From Nitrosomonas communis (GTDB lineage Bacteria > Pseudomonadota > Gammaproteobacteria > Burkholderiales > Nitrosomonadaceae): a stretch of 64,000 nucleotides of DNA. Under the pieces are notes generated by a model. That model was given only the letters and a program-made list of their open reading frames with translations, ran no database searches and was not told where the DNA came from. Location of the stretch: NCBI RefSeq assembly GCF_001007935.1, contig NZ_CP011451.1, positions 2,542,001 to 2,606,000 on the forward strand. The letters run 5' to 3'. The stretch's first letter is position 1, and each line of letters begins with the position of its first letter. This document shows, one piece after another, positions 17,681-27,282 of the stretch. The position numbers and the translations under genes are program-made.

Positions 17681-18028
17681 AGAGAAACGGTATCTGTATC
17701 GCTCAAGGACTTCCACTATCATGGGGGATCTTCCCGGCATTTCGTGAAAAGAAACGATTCTGCTAATCTCAATGTTGTTCATCAGGTGCCTCCGAGCTAA
17801 GCAAGCGACATTCGAGCTGCAATAACCGTGATAGTCACGGTCGTCGGCGAATGGTATTCAGTCTTCAGAAGGGAGTCTGATGACAAAATTGTTTTCAGCG
17901 GAATGCAGATAGTTACTGAAGTCTAGGATTGGTTTACTGCTGTAAGCTGGCTTTAGATTATACTTCTCGTGAATCAAACATTGGTTTAAGTTAGTGCGGC
18001 ATAGCTGTGAGTATATTAGAATTTTAAT
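17681..18028. other. Non-coding stretch between IS630 elements
   Basis: No intact gene. On the minus strand a short open reading (MNNIEISRIVSFHEM) lies near 17690-17785, upstream of the recombinase relic. It could be a remnant of a small gene paired with the recombinase, but I cannot identify it. Confidence 0.35.
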
Positions 18029-19060
18029 ATGTCATCACGTTACCCGCTTACTGCACAAGAGATTGCCGATTTAGAGGTGGCGCACCGTAAAACATTAGTT
18101 AAGTGCTATGCTGACCGGCTAAAAACGGTTTACCTGCCAGGTAAAGGCTGGTCGGTTACTCAAGTGGCTAAATCGCTCATGATTGACCGGGAAACTGTGC
18201 GTAATCACTATAAGCGTTATCGCAAGGGAGGCTTGTCTGCGCTACAGAAGTTTGAGGCTGACGGTAGTGAATCTTTTTTGAATGAGTTGCAGAAACAAGC
18301 ATTAGATCAGCATTTACATAAAAATCTGTATCTGACTGCCAAAGAAATCGCACATTATGTTGAACAAACCTGGGGTATCTCCTACAGCGAAAGCGGCATA
18401 ACCCAATTATTATGCCGCATGGGTTATGCCTATAAAAAGCAAAGGCTGGTGCCAGGTAAGGCTGATGCTGAGAAACAACGCACCTTTGTGCAATGCTATG
18501 AAGCACTCAAGGCAAGCAAAGCGCCCGAAGACGCTATTTATTTCATGGATGCCACTCATCCCCATCACAATCCAGTAGCCGGTTACGGATGGATCAAACG
18601 CGGCCAGGATCACGAAATTCGCAGTCATACTGGCCGGCAGCGCTTGAATATCAATGGTGTGATTAATACGGTCAATCTGCAGGCCACCAACTGTTTTAGC
18701 GAATCGAGGCACACCATCCACAGCAGCCTATATTCACATTATTTGTGACAATGCGCGTTATTATCGATCACAACTGATCAGTGCTATCTCAATGATTCAA
18801 AAATAAAACTCGTATTTTTGCCGCCGTATGCACCCAATCTCAACTTGATTGAACGTTATTAGAAATTCTTCAAGAAGAAAATCCTGTATGACCGTTACTA
18901 TGAAACTTTTTCACTTTTTAAAAGTGCTTGCGAAGCTTTTTTGGCGAAACTTCGTTTTCACAGCATCGCATCATTACGAAGCAGAATTACGCACATTATT
19001 AACTGATAATTTCCAAATCATCGGAGCACCTGAGTGCCGAAATTTTATGTATGATGGGTA
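18029..19060 (+). pseudogene. IS630-family transposase, third type, degenerate
   Basis: The first 230 residues are continuous: a helix-turn-helix (WSVTQVAKSLMIDRETVRNHYKRYRKGG), then YKKQRLVPGKAD and YFMDATHPHHNP with the first catalytic Asp. After about 18700 the frame is lost. Later pieces in other frames still read IICDNARYYRS, VFLPPYAPNLNLIERY and KFFKKKILYDRYY, including the second Asp and final Glu, with internal stops. It is a dead relative of the IS630 elements nearby but of a different subgroup. Confidence 0.8.
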
Positions 19061-19064
19061 TATG

Positions 19065-19397
19065 TCATTTCACACATAATGAAGTAATAAACTTAACGAA
19101 AAACTTCAGCGTGCCAGTAAATTTACCGGCTACCAGCAATGCAAGAATGATGACTGCGTAGCCGATTAATGTTGCTGTCGTATGTATGGCTTTGATGAAA
19201 CCTGCCCTTCTCGCTTTGTCCTGTAGAAGAAAATCAGCATTTACCTTGGCAATCTCAGCCAAACGATTTATCTGTTTCGCAGGCTCCAGTATCTTGCTGT
19301 TCCGACATGCTTTGAGATTTTCTATCTCCTTCTCAAGACTCTCGATCTTTGCTTTATGAGCAACTAGTTCCATGGAATGAGGACATTGAGCTGACAT
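19065..19397 (-). CDS. Phage-type coiled-coil membrane protein, possible spanin or holin partner
   Basis: 110 aa. Residues about 10-75 are heptad-rich and charged (coiled coil). A single membrane segment (GYAVIILALLVAGKF) lies near 78-95. It begins one base after the stop of the endolysin relic on the same strand, the usual place for a lysis accessory gene. The role is inferred from topology and neighbourhood; no family is recognised with certainty. Confidence 0.5.
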   Translation of the reverse strand: MSAQCPHSMELVAHKAKIESLEKEIENLKACRNSKILEPAKQINRLAEIAKVNADFLLQDKARRAGFIKAIHTTATLIGYAVIILALLVAGKFTGTLKFFVKFITSLCVK

Positions 19398-19875
19398 TTA
19401 AAGACTCCCGTTATTTGATGAGTCAGAGGCGTGTTTTCTGGCCTCGATGGTTAATAGATTCATGCGATTGTCTTTTTTTTTTACGTAAGAGTAATGCACG
19501 CAAGCGGAATCAGGTATTCCAGATGTGTAGTTTTCGAGGATAAGCTGATCAAATTGTAGATTCTTAGAAATCCATATAGTAATGTCGTAATTTGAGACGA
19601 CTTTCACCTCGACATCGACCGCTTGTCCCAGCGTATGCTGGGAAACTTTTGTGCCATGAATTGCACGGTTCAATTCTGAAATCCGGTACCTACTATTCGG
19701 TACAAATGGAATGCCATAATGTTCACGAATCGGCGTAAATGTGATTACATACATACATTAAATTGGCAACCACTTCTGCTGATGGTTTGTCATCAATTTT
19801 TAATTTGATTGCCGTGTCTGAGTGAATCAGTGCACGTAGCGTAAAATGAGAGAATAAGTGTTGATCTGAATTCAT
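19398..19875 (-). pseudogene. Peptidase M15A-type phage endolysin, frameshifted by a 4-bp repeat
   Basis: The true start is the ATG at 19875 (AGGT upstream), reading MNSDQHLFSHFTLRALIHSD and on to ANLMYV. An extra TATG unit in a short tandem repeat at about 19745-19758 then shifts the frame. The second half continues from 19754: TPIREHYG, SQHTLGQAVDVEV (zinc ligands H and D), FDQLILE and CVHYSY (last His). Together this is a complete endolysin of about 155 aa that cleaves cell-wall peptides. As it stands, only the internal ATG could make the catalytic part. Confidence 0.7.
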
Positions 19876-19916
19876 ATGATTTACCTATTTTTTTGGATAG
19901 TGATTTGGCAAAGCTT

Positions 19917-20231
19917 TCAAGCCCGCATCAATTTATCAATCCGATTAACGATGGTAACCTGAATTTTCTGTTCAGCTTCACGACTTTTCTGCCAGTCACC
20001 AAACGGTTTACTGTCAAAGAATTTCCTGCCAAAACTGACCGGCATGGCTAGGGCATTAGGTAAAGGGGTATGTGCGTACAGGCTAAGATTAGCGGCCAGG
20101 CTCATCATGCCTTCTGCCCAATTCTTTCGCCAGGTTGGAGATGGCATAATGTACTGGAAACCGGGCCGGTGGTAATCCACCAGCCAACCCTCTTTTCGGT
20201 AATGCAACCAATCCCTCATCAGAAAATTCAA
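19917..20231 (-). CDS. Phage-like C-terminal reading frame overlapping the tail-type gene
   Basis: 104 aa in the +1 (equivalently -2) frame relative to the gene at 20089-20868, overlapping its last 143 bases. It contains WRKNWAEGMMSLAANL, then GRKFFDSKPFGDWQKSRE, a convincing protein segment. It either continues the upstream product through a frameshift or is the displaced 3' end of a broken gene. No good ribosome-binding site precedes the ATG at 20231. Confidence 0.45.
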   Translation of the reverse strand: MNFLMRDWLHYRKEGWLVDYHRPGFQYIMPSPTWRKNWAEGMMSLAANLSLYAHTPLPNALAMPVSFGRKFFDSKPFGDWQKSREAEQKIQVTIVNRIDKLMRA

Positions 20232-20868
20232 TATTGAACAGGTGCGAGAGTTTTTCCCGACCGTTCATATAATGCGTCATGAGCGCAGCAAAATCGCTTG
20301 CTGGATAAGCCCCTATGATCCGCATGCGATTAAGCAGAAAATGATCATAGGTATCCTCACCCTCCATGGGATCAGGAACCGCTTCATCTTTTCTCACCAA
20401 CTGCGCAGCCATACCGCCCAGTAACCAATGAAGTCTTCCGGAAATATCGGGCAGTTCACCCAACAACCGTTCAATAGATTCCGCCATAGCGCCGGTAAAA
20501 TGCTTAATCCTCCAGGCCTCATCAACAACCTCACCCAATTCAATCGTATGGCTGACCGCTGGTGTGGAAATATCCGAGGCATAGCTTAAATAATCAGAGT
20601 AATGACTTGCTCCCAGCGAGAGGTCCGGTCCATCTTCCAAAACGGAAGACAGGTAATGACAGACTGCTAGCATACGTTCCTGCACCGTCCAACAGGCAGG
20701 ATCGGGAGGCGTGCTTTTATCCTTTGATAAGACATAGCGCAGAAAAGCAGTGTAGGAAGCTTCCTGCTGATGATCAGGTATTGCCGCGATCACAATGGAA
20801 TCGGTTATGGAAAGCTCTCGCAGCTGCACGGTCAATCGACGCGTGCGAAGTAATGGAAAGTGAAGCAT
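20089..20868 (-). CDS. Phage tail-assembly-like protein
   Basis: 259 aa beginning LLRTRRLTVQLRELSI, then IVIAAIPDHQQEASYTAFL, a pattern I associate with tail or baseplate-region proteins of Mu-like and P2-like prophages. A middle acidic helical region follows. No signal peptide. The end of the frame overlaps a second frame (19917-20231), like frameshifted tail-assembly chaperone pairs. The gene sits upstream of the endolysin relic on the same strand. The exact role is uncertain. Confidence 0.5.
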   Translation of the reverse strand: MLHFPLLRTRRLTVQLRELSITDSIVIAAIPDHQQEASYTAFLRYVLSKDKSTPPDPACWTVQERMLAVCHYLSSVLEDGPDLSLGASHYSDYLSYASDISTPAVSHTIELGEVVDEAWRIKHFTGAMAESIERLLGELPDISGRLHWLLGGMAAQLVRKDEAVPDPMEGEDTYDHFLLNRMRIIGAYPASDFAALMTHYMNGREKLSHLFNIEFSDEGLVALPKRGLAGGLPPARFPVHYAISNLAKELGRRHDEPGR

Positions 20869-21162
20869 GTATCCCTGCCATTTTAATTAACAGAATACAA
20901 GCATTTTAATGACATAGGAATGCTGTGTTTGTGCGGTTTTCCGTCATTGAACGGAAAAATGAAGTAGAATGCAAACCGGGCTCAACACACTTAGCAAGAG
21001 ACATCAATCCAAACAGAAAGCGTTTCAATTTATCCTGCAAAATTTCAAGGTTATGACCGGGTAACGCAAAGCCGAAAAACAGCCGAAAGGTTAAGGTTTG
21101 GGCAGTATCTTGTTGCGGTGTTGAGGTACTTGGTCGCCTTTTCATATTCTCTACAAATAATT

Positions 21163-21423
21163 ATGGAACCTAAACATTACACGCCAAAAGAATTAGATGA
21201 AGCGGTCGCTCAAGAGCGAGAAAGATGTTTATCGATGTGTCGTATGGTGATGGACCATCATTCCGAAATAGCCAAAATAGCCGCACAAGAATTTGATGAG
21301 GAAAATAAGCACTTCATAGAAGGTCAGATCTCGGGTGCAAAAGATTGTATTGAAGCTATTGAAGGGAAATGGGATAAGAATGCTGCTAAACAGTCACCAA
21401 GAGCTTATCCATTTACAAAGTAA
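21163..21423 (+). CDS. Small phage-like charged helical protein
   Basis: 86 aa from ATG at 21163 (longer upstream readings lack a ribosome-binding site). It begins MEPKHYTPKELDEAVAQERE, then contains RCLSMCRMVMDH and an acidic helix. Such small proteins are common in phage early regions. No domain is recognised. Its 3' end overlaps the convergent gene at 21413-21619 by about ten bases. Confidence 0.45.
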   Translation: MEPKHYTPKELDEAVAQERERCLSMCRMVMDHHSEIAKIAAQEFDEENKHFIEGQISGAKDCIEAIEGKWDKNAAKQSPRAYPFTK

Positions 21424-21619
21424 CCTTGTAACCATCCCAGTCATTACGATCAATCGCTGTCAAGGTCGCTAATGACATCGGCACCAGTTTCTCGACATAT
21501 CTGCCACCCGCATCAACCGGAGAGGATATGGGACCGCTAATAGACTCACTTACTAAAGTCGAATAAATACATTCTTTGTAGCGCATGGCAACATTTGGTG
21601 GGGCAATAGGTGACACCAA
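21413..21619 (-). CDS. Small hypothetical, possibly phage structural remnant
   Basis: 68 aa (MVSPIAPPNVAMRYKECIY, then SGPISSPVDAGGRYVEKLV). It reads as a real protein by composition, but I cannot assign a family. It may be the C-terminal part of a longer phage virion protein, since no convincing ribosome-binding site precedes the ATG. Confidence 0.35.
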   Translation of the reverse strand: MVSPIAPPNVAMRYKECIYSTLVSESISGPISSPVDAGGRYVEKLVPMSLATLTAIDRNDWDGYKVTL

Positions 21620-21713
21620 TGCTTCGATTGCGCTAACAACAATACATTATCCATGGATAATCTTCCTCCCCTATCTTATGCCAGTGGTCGTCGATTAATA
21701 AGTCGCACGATTC

Positions 21714-21841
21714 TATGGGATATAAGTCACCGGAACCTGAAGCTAGATTCGCTCCATCATCACAAAATCTTCATTTTTGCATGTACTGACGTATGATGCA
21801 GATACTCTCTCAACAACTGGTACTAAATTGACAGCAGTTCA
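21714..21841 (+). mobile_element. IS3-family right end (type C), plus orientation
   Basis: It reads GYKSPEPEARFAPSSQNL and then a stop, the C-terminus of an IS3 OrfB, followed by a right inverted repeat ending CAGCAGTTCA at 21841. It matches 25461-25570 on the opposite strand, so two right ends of the same IS type face each other across the 3.6 kb containing the IS4 relic and the P450 gene. Confidence 0.72.
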
Positions 21842-21942
21842 ATTATATCTTCTGCTTTAAAACTTTTCCCTGATACAGCCATTTTGTGTCTCCTTTATTG
21901 AGTTACTGAGTTTAAATTCTCTCTCAACTTGTAGTATTAAAA

Positions 21943-23207
21943 ATGACCTCAGTTCACATATTTAATCTCACTACTGTTAATCCTAAGCCCTTGAGAGATA
22001 AGCCTGAGTGGGCTTGGAGATGGAGTAAAATTGATGTGTTCAAAACAGCAATTTTCCAACCCAAGGGCTTAAGCCTAAAGCATCTTAACACTGTATTACA
22101 TCAACTGCTCAAGTACATTCCCCGTTACCGTTTTGATCGAGCCGTAGAACGCCATGGAGGAGATCATCAAATACGGACACTTAACTGTTGGACGCAGTTT
22201 GTAGCGCTGATTTATGCGTAACTGGCACAACGCGTTTCACTTCGCGATCTGCAAACAACTTTCAATAGTCATGCTACTTGCCATTTTCACTTGGGAGCGA
22301 CACTGATTCGCCGCTCCACACTGGCAGACGCTAACGCGCAGCGTGCGCCTGGCCTCTTTCGCGAAATCATGTTCTGGTTGATCCACAAGCTTCAAGGTAA
22401 TCTGCCGTCTGCGAACGAGATCGTGTGGTTGGGTGATTCCACCACACTGGATTTGAATCTCCACCACTATGCCTGGGCTAAGTTTCGTTCCAGTAAGGCA
22501 GATATAAAACTCCATACTGTCTACGACCCGCATGCCTGTATTCCTACTTTCCTTGAGATGGGTGAGGCCCGTGCGCATGATGCGAAGGCAGTTGCTTCTC
22601 TGCCTTTGCTGACAGGCGCAACCTATGTTTTTGATCGTGCCTACCATAACTATGAGTGGTATGCCAGGCTGACAAAACAAAACATTCGTTTTGTCGGGCG
22701 CATGAAAGCCAATACTGTATTGAAGTGATCTCCTCGCAGCAGGTAGACGCCCGAGTGTCAGCAGACGAAACCATCCGTTTAACTTCTAACGCAGGCAGTC
22801 AATATCCTGAGTATCTACGCCGTATTCTCTACACTACCGAAGAAGGTAAAAAGCTCGTTTTTATCACCAACGATTTCGAACGTCCTGCTCAAGCTATTGC
22901 TGATTTGTACAAAATGCGTTGGCAAATCGAGCTGTTTTTCAAGTGGATCAAGCAAAATCTCAAAATCAAACGCTTTCTCGGTACCAGCAAAAATGCAGTG
23001 CTGATCCAAGTGGCCGTGGCAATCATCGCTTATTTGCTGGCACGCCTTGTTCAGCAATCATTCCCCAACTCTTTATCCATGCAACAATGGGCAAGACTAA
23101 TCTGTGTCAATATCTTCGATAGAAAACAACTGGAATCCTTGGCCAAACCACCACCCAATCCTACCAATCCTCCTTCAACTCAAGAGCTTGATCTTGGTTT
23201 TGCTTAA
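21943..23207 (+). pseudogene. IS4-family transposase with stop and frameshift
   Basis: A nearly full-length IS4-type DDE transposase of about 420 codons. A TAA at about 22218 replaces a probable Gln (IYA-stop-LAQRVSLRDLQ). A single-base loss near 22723 (KANTV | EVISSQQ) shifts the frame. The conserved parts WLGDSTTLDLN, FDRAYHNYEWY, and the YREK-like YKMRWQIELFFKWIKQ signature are all readable. Each lesion alone would abolish activity. Confidence 0.85.
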
Positions 23208-23281
23208 CCGGACAGTAGAGATAATTTCCGTATATTTTCTATCCTTCTGGCAGCAAAATATTGTTGCGATTGCTACAAATG

Positions 23282-23460
23282 GCGTCAATAATCACGTATA
23301 GGAAAGCGATTCAAACCGGAGCAAATCGTGAATTTTCTACGCGAGATATAAGGCATGATGGCTAATGGCAGGACTTTGCTGAAGGCATGCAAGCATGCAG
23401 GTATAAGTAACAAGAGCTATTACCGTTGGCGCAAGATTTACATTGTGCGAACGCGGGATC
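23282..23460 (+). pseudogene. IS3-family OrfA fragment (type C)
   Basis: It reads GKRFKPEQIVNFLREI, a stop, then GMMANGRTLLKACKHAGIS and KSYYRWRKIY, the helix-turn-helix OrfA of an IS3 element. It matches the start of the fragment at 30263-30340 at both DNA and protein level. OrfB is absent. Confidence 0.7.
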
Positions 23461-24075
23461 CGGAGTCCGGCGGTCAGCCTGCGCACGCATCAGCTCATAT
23501 ATAAATATCATTATATAATAACCTCTTACACATTGATGATTCCCACCTCTTGTCTCATGCCAGTGATCGTCGGATTAACAGTCCTGAGCTCAGTCGCTTA
23601 TACTTGCAAATAGACGAAGAATCCAGAGCAGTTTTTTTACCTGGTACCGAATCGGTGCGAACAACCGAACTAGGGCCGAACCTAAACCATCTCTTATGGC
23701 GCGCTTCCCTCTCCTCCTTCATGCAAAACAACGGTTTGCGGCAGCTTTCTCCGATCTTTTTCTGAGCATCGGCCCGAAACCCAATGGCTGCAAGCACCGG
23801 AGGGAAAAACCGGCAGAAGCGCCACAAAATTGCCCGGGGTGAGACCTGCGAATCTGATGGGGAGTACCATCCCTGCCCCGAAACGGCCACATAGCGGGCA
23901 ATTATGCTTACGTCCTGCATCCACCATATCCGTTAGAAAGACTGCAGGATATATAGGAAAAACAAAGAATTTACAGGGTAAGAGTTTTCTGCCATATGGT
24001 TATTTTATATTTAAGGTGGGATTAGATGAAGAGATGGTCAAATCCGCAAAACTGAAGATCTATTTTATCGCCACT
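23461..24075. other. Stretch without identifiable gene, two dispersed repeats
   Basis: Several overlapping frames on both strands, none recognisable. 23540-23582 resembles 21664-21706 (TGCCAGTGGTCGTCGATTAA type motif). 23837-23910 resembles 27055-27128 at DNA and protein level (GV..A..M....PAP..P.SGQL). These look like fragments of old mobile DNA. Confidence 0.4.
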
Positions 24076-25422
24076 TTATCGCCAGTTTATGCAGGCTGGA
24101 ATTCCACCTTTGGGTCGCAGGGTTATTGCCATCTCAATCTCGACTTCATCTGGGTCAAGCAACTGTAAATCACAGTGCTGAATTATCATACATAGCAAAA
24201 GCTGGCTCTCCATTAATGCAAAATGACTGCCGATACAGATACGCTCACCTGTCCCGAAGGGTATGAACGAATATCTCCGGTTTTGGGATACCAAAAATCG
24301 TTCGGGGTCAAACTGCTCTGGTTGTGGCCAAAAGTCGGCATGATGATGAAGATTGAAAATACTGAATATCGCAAGCCTGCCAGCTTTTAAAAAATAATCA
24401 TCAACCTCGGTATCTTTACTAACTTTACGCAGCAAAAAACTGGCAGGCGGACGGAGGCGCATCGATTCACTAAGTACGGCTCTGGTATAAACAAGCTGCT
24501 GTAAATCTGCGGCGTTTGGTATTTTCCCTTGCAACAATCGATCAAGTTCCTCGCGCAGCCGAGCGAGCGCGCCTGGATGGCGGACGAGTAAATATAAAGT
24601 CCAGCTTAGTAAATTCGCAGTTGTTTCATGACCCGCGCTAAAAATGGTAATCACTTCATCACGAACCTGCCGATCGGTCATCTTCTCACCGTTGTTGTCA
24701 TCACGCGCTTTTAACAACATATCCAACAGGTCATTCTGACCCGAGGGTGCAGTGCGGCGTTGATCGATCATCCCGTATATGACATTATCGATTATTTCCA
24801 ATGCCTGCTTGAATTTTCGATTCGCCGGAGTGGGCACATATAACGGGAGAGTCAAAGGATTTGCGATGGTTTTAGCGGCATATCTCAATAAAATCTCCAA
24901 GGACGGCGCGATCTGTTCTATTTTGTCGAGGACACTGGTGCTGAACATGGTTTGGGTGATGACCTCCAATGTAAGCCGCATCATTTCACCCGACAGGTTG
25001 ACCTGCGCCCCTTCACCCAGCTGCCGCCATCGAGCCAGCATGTTGTTACCCGCGGTAGCCATTTGCGGCAGCAGCGTGGTTACATTACTTCTCTGAAAAA
25101 CGGGCTGCATCAAGCGCCGTTGTCTTTGCCATAAATCGCCCTGACTTGTTACTAATCCCTGACCTAAAATCAATGCCAGACCGGTTGGTTTTTCAGGGTT
25201 GTAGGTTTTTACAAAAACATCGCTTTGCCTGATCAAGGCTTGTTCAACTAGTTTTGGGTGGCTAAATAAATAAAATTGGCGAGCAGCCAATCTGAAGCTG
25301 ACTAAATCTCCATAATTTTGCTGCCAGCCATAAAAGGCTTGAAGGGGGTTCGCAATCATCTGCCTTAAATTCCCCAGAAGAAAATCGCCCTTGACCTGTG
25401 GAACTGTTTTGTTATGCGCCAT
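24076..25422 (-). CDS. Cytochrome P450 monooxygenase
   Basis: 448 aa, soluble bacterial type without a membrane anchor. The I-helix motif is FSAGHETTAN, the K-helix is ESMRLRPP (ExxR), and the haem-binding loop is FIPFGTGERICIG with the axial ligand Cys396. It hydroxylates an unknown substrate using electrons from a separate ferredoxin and reductase, neither of which is nearby. It resembles the CYP4/CYP110-like bacterial group by eye. It lies alone between two inverted IS3 right ends, so it was probably acquired as cargo. The frame is intact. Confidence 0.92.
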   Translation of the reverse strand: MAHNKTVPQVKGDFLLGNLRQMIANPLQAFYGWQQNYGDLVSFRLAARQFYLFSHPKLVEQALIRQSDVFVKTYNPEKPTGLALILGQGLVTSQGDLWQRQRRLMQPVFQRSNVTTLLPQMATAGNNMLARWRQLGEGAQVNLSGEMMRLTLEVITQTMFSTSVLDKIEQIAPSLEILLRYAAKTIANPLTLPLYVPTPANRKFKQALEIIDNVIYGMIDQRRTAPSGQNDLLDMLLKARDDNNGEKMTDRQVRDEVITIFSAGHETTANLLSWTLYLLVRHPGALARLREELDRLLQGKIPNAADLQQLVYTRAVLSESMRLRPPASFLLRKVSKDTEVDDYFLKAGRLAIFSIFNLHHHADFWPQPEQFDPERFLVSQNRRYSFIPFGTGERICIGSHFALMESQLLLCMIIQHCDLQLLDPDEVEIEMAITLRPKGGIPACINWR

Positions 25423-25460
25423 CGTCTAGCCAGTTGGAAGGTTAATGAGGGACTCGCTAG

Positions 25461-25744
25461 TGAACTGCTGTCAATTTAGTACCAATTGTTGAGAAAGTAT
25501 CTGAATCATACGTCAGTGCTTGAAGGGATGTAAATTTTGCGGTGATGGAGCAAATACAACTTCAGGTAGCGGAGGTTGATAACCCAATGGGCAATGCGGT
25601 CTGATAGTGTTGTACTCACGAACCCACCGGTTCACGATAGCTTGCGCCTCCTGAACGCCATAGAAGCTTTCACCATAAGATAAATTATCACGTAATGTTC
25701 CATTAAAGCTGTCACAGTAGCCATTTTCCCGAAGGATGTTAGAA
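25461..25744 (-). mobile_element. IS3-family right end with OrfB C-terminus (type C), minus orientation
   Basis: On the minus strand it reads RENGYCDSFNGTLRDNL, then FYGVQEAQAIVNRWV and YNTIRPHCPLGYQPP before a stop, the DDE-Glu helix and C-terminus of IS3 OrfB. The terminal repeat begins TGAACTGCTGTC at 25461. It is truncated at 25744 where the VOC gene begins. It pairs with 21714-21841 as inverted right ends. Confidence 0.8.
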
Positions 25745-25754
25745 CGACCGCATC

Positions 25755-26240
25755 TCAGCCGCGAAGCGCCGCCTCGATCACGGCGATATCAATCTTTCGC
25801 ATTGTCATCATCGCATCGAATGCGCGCTTGGCGGCAGCGGGGTCAGGATCAGTTATCGCTTCTGTCAGTGCCAGAGGTGTGATTTGCCAGGATACTCCCC
25901 ATTTGTCCTTGCACCAGCCGCACGCACTCTCTTGGCCGCCGTTGCCGACTATCGCGTTCCAGTAGCGATCCGTTTCAGCCTGGTCAGCGGTTGCTACCTG
26001 AAATGAGAACGCTTCGTTGTGCTTGAACGCAGGACCACCGTTGAGCCCGAGACACGGAATGCCCATTATGGTGAACCAGACCGTCAACACATCCCCTTTC
26101 TTCCCGGACGGAAAATCCCCTGGTGCGCGGTGCACTGCGCCGACAGTCGAGTCGGGAAAGGTAGCGGCGTAAAACTGTGCCGCGTCTTCGGCGCAGCCAT
26201 CGTACCAAAGACAAACCGTGTTCTTTGCAGGTATTGTCAT
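25755..26240 (-). CDS. VOC-family (PhnB-like) protein
   Basis: 161 aa. A glyoxalase/bleomycin-resistance fold of the PhnB type: LWYDGCAEDAAQFY, VWFTIMGIPCLGLNGGP, FSFQVATADQAE, then GWCKDKWGVSWQITP. These proteins often bind metals, but their substrates are mostly unknown; the older name '3-demethylubiquinone methyltransferase' is misleading. The gene is G+C-richer than its surroundings and abuts the truncated IS3 end, suggesting transfer. It is monocistronic. Confidence 0.85.
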   Translation of the reverse strand: MTIPAKNTVCLWYDGCAEDAAQFYAATFPDSTVGAVHRAPGDFPSGKKGDVLTVWFTIMGIPCLGLNGGPAFKHNEAFSFQVATADQAETDRYWNAIVGNGGQESACGWCKDKWGVSWQITPLALTEAITDPDPAAAKRAFDAMMTMRKIDIAVIEAALRG

Positions 26241-26778
26241 GTCACTTCTCCACTAAGATCGAAATTTTTGCCATTCATGCATCGCTTCACTGTGCTTGAC
26301 ATTAGCGGTCTAATTAGAAATAGATATCCAAAATAACGCAATATATTACGTCAAAAATGACATCTAACACGGCAAGCAGCATGTTATCACCTTATTTTTT
26401 ATAAGATACGCCAATTTAGCTTTCATCGTAACAAACTTTGTTAGATTCTTAAATAGGATGAATAGATCATGTTTTTTGACCAGATACGCGACAATTTCTC
26501 GCTCCTTATACAAATACACGCAGCCATTAACCCCTTACTTTTTTCTGTACCACATGTGACTGACATGTTAATGAAGTGTTAATCTGATTTTAATCAACTC
26601 TCTATTAGCTTGCGTTATCTCTAAAATGCAGCTATTTCCTGCAGGCGAACTCCGTACTGGCACATCGATACGACCTTGGCAGCAAACCCGATTGCCGAAT
26701 TTGAAAGCCACGTAAATTGCACCATGGTGGACAATAAACACCAGACATTGCTCGCTGCACAAAACGGCCAGCTACCCC
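26241..26778. other. Stretch without identifiable gene
   Basis: AT-rich to about 26620, then mixed. Minus-strand frames at 26568-26878 have no family resemblance. The 3' part may be eroded umuC sequence preceding the readable fragment, but I could not align it. Confidence 0.35.
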
Positions 26779-26957
26779 TCAGCAAGATTGATGAAGGTAA
26801 TGGAAGCTTTAAATCATAAATACAGACGCAGTATTGCCTCGGTGTATTATTCTGTAGGAGCAAGAAATCCTGGAGCATTGGACGTGAGATTATATCGCCC
26901 TGCTACACCACGAATTGGCAGGATGTGCCGATCGCGTACGCACATTTGCCAGATTGA
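26779..26957 (+). pseudogene. umuC C-terminal fragment (translesion polymerase relic)
   Basis: The first part reads ARLMKVMEALNHKYRRS. After a one-base shift near 26870 the second reads WSIGREIISPCYTTNWQDVPIA and ends at a TGA. This order (LM..LD..N.R.G, then W.M....SP.YTT.W) is the C-terminus of UmuC-type Y-family polymerases. No palm or finger domain remains. An orphan umuD lies at 62084. Confidence 0.65.
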
Positions 26958-27282
26958 GTGATTACCCGACCGGTGCTCTCTATTGGTGAGATCGAAAGGC
27001 AAAGCGAAGTCGAGTTGGGCTTAAGCGGTATGAGCTCTACACTTTCGCCCTTCCAGGGGGTGCCGGGAGCGTACCGGATGAGTACCTCCATGCCCGCCCC
27101 GCGACTACCCCGCAGCGGCCAACTACGCGTGTTTGAGGGGCTCGTTTGCGCCTAACCTTTTTCCTCCAAACTGTGGCGCTGGGCTGATCTGCACTTACTA
27201 ACAATGCATTGCCTCATGATCACATGAATTTACTGCTACTCTTTACGATAACAAACTGCACAAAGCTCTGCTGAAATAATTT
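26958..27282. other. Stretch without identifiable gene
   Basis: It contains the second copy of a G+C-rich repeat (about 27055-27128, paired with 23837-23910). No intact ORF. An ATG at 27283 starts the aminoglycoside kinase relic. Confidence 0.35.

Noticed and set aside
20906..21145. 79-codon minus-strand frame beside the tail-like gene
   Set aside because: The start looks protein-like (MKRRPSTSTPQQD), but the rest has no family resemblance and no ribosome-binding site.
23550..23927. Several overlapping frames on both strands
   Set aside because: Mutually exclusive frames without motifs; better explained as eroded mobile DNA.
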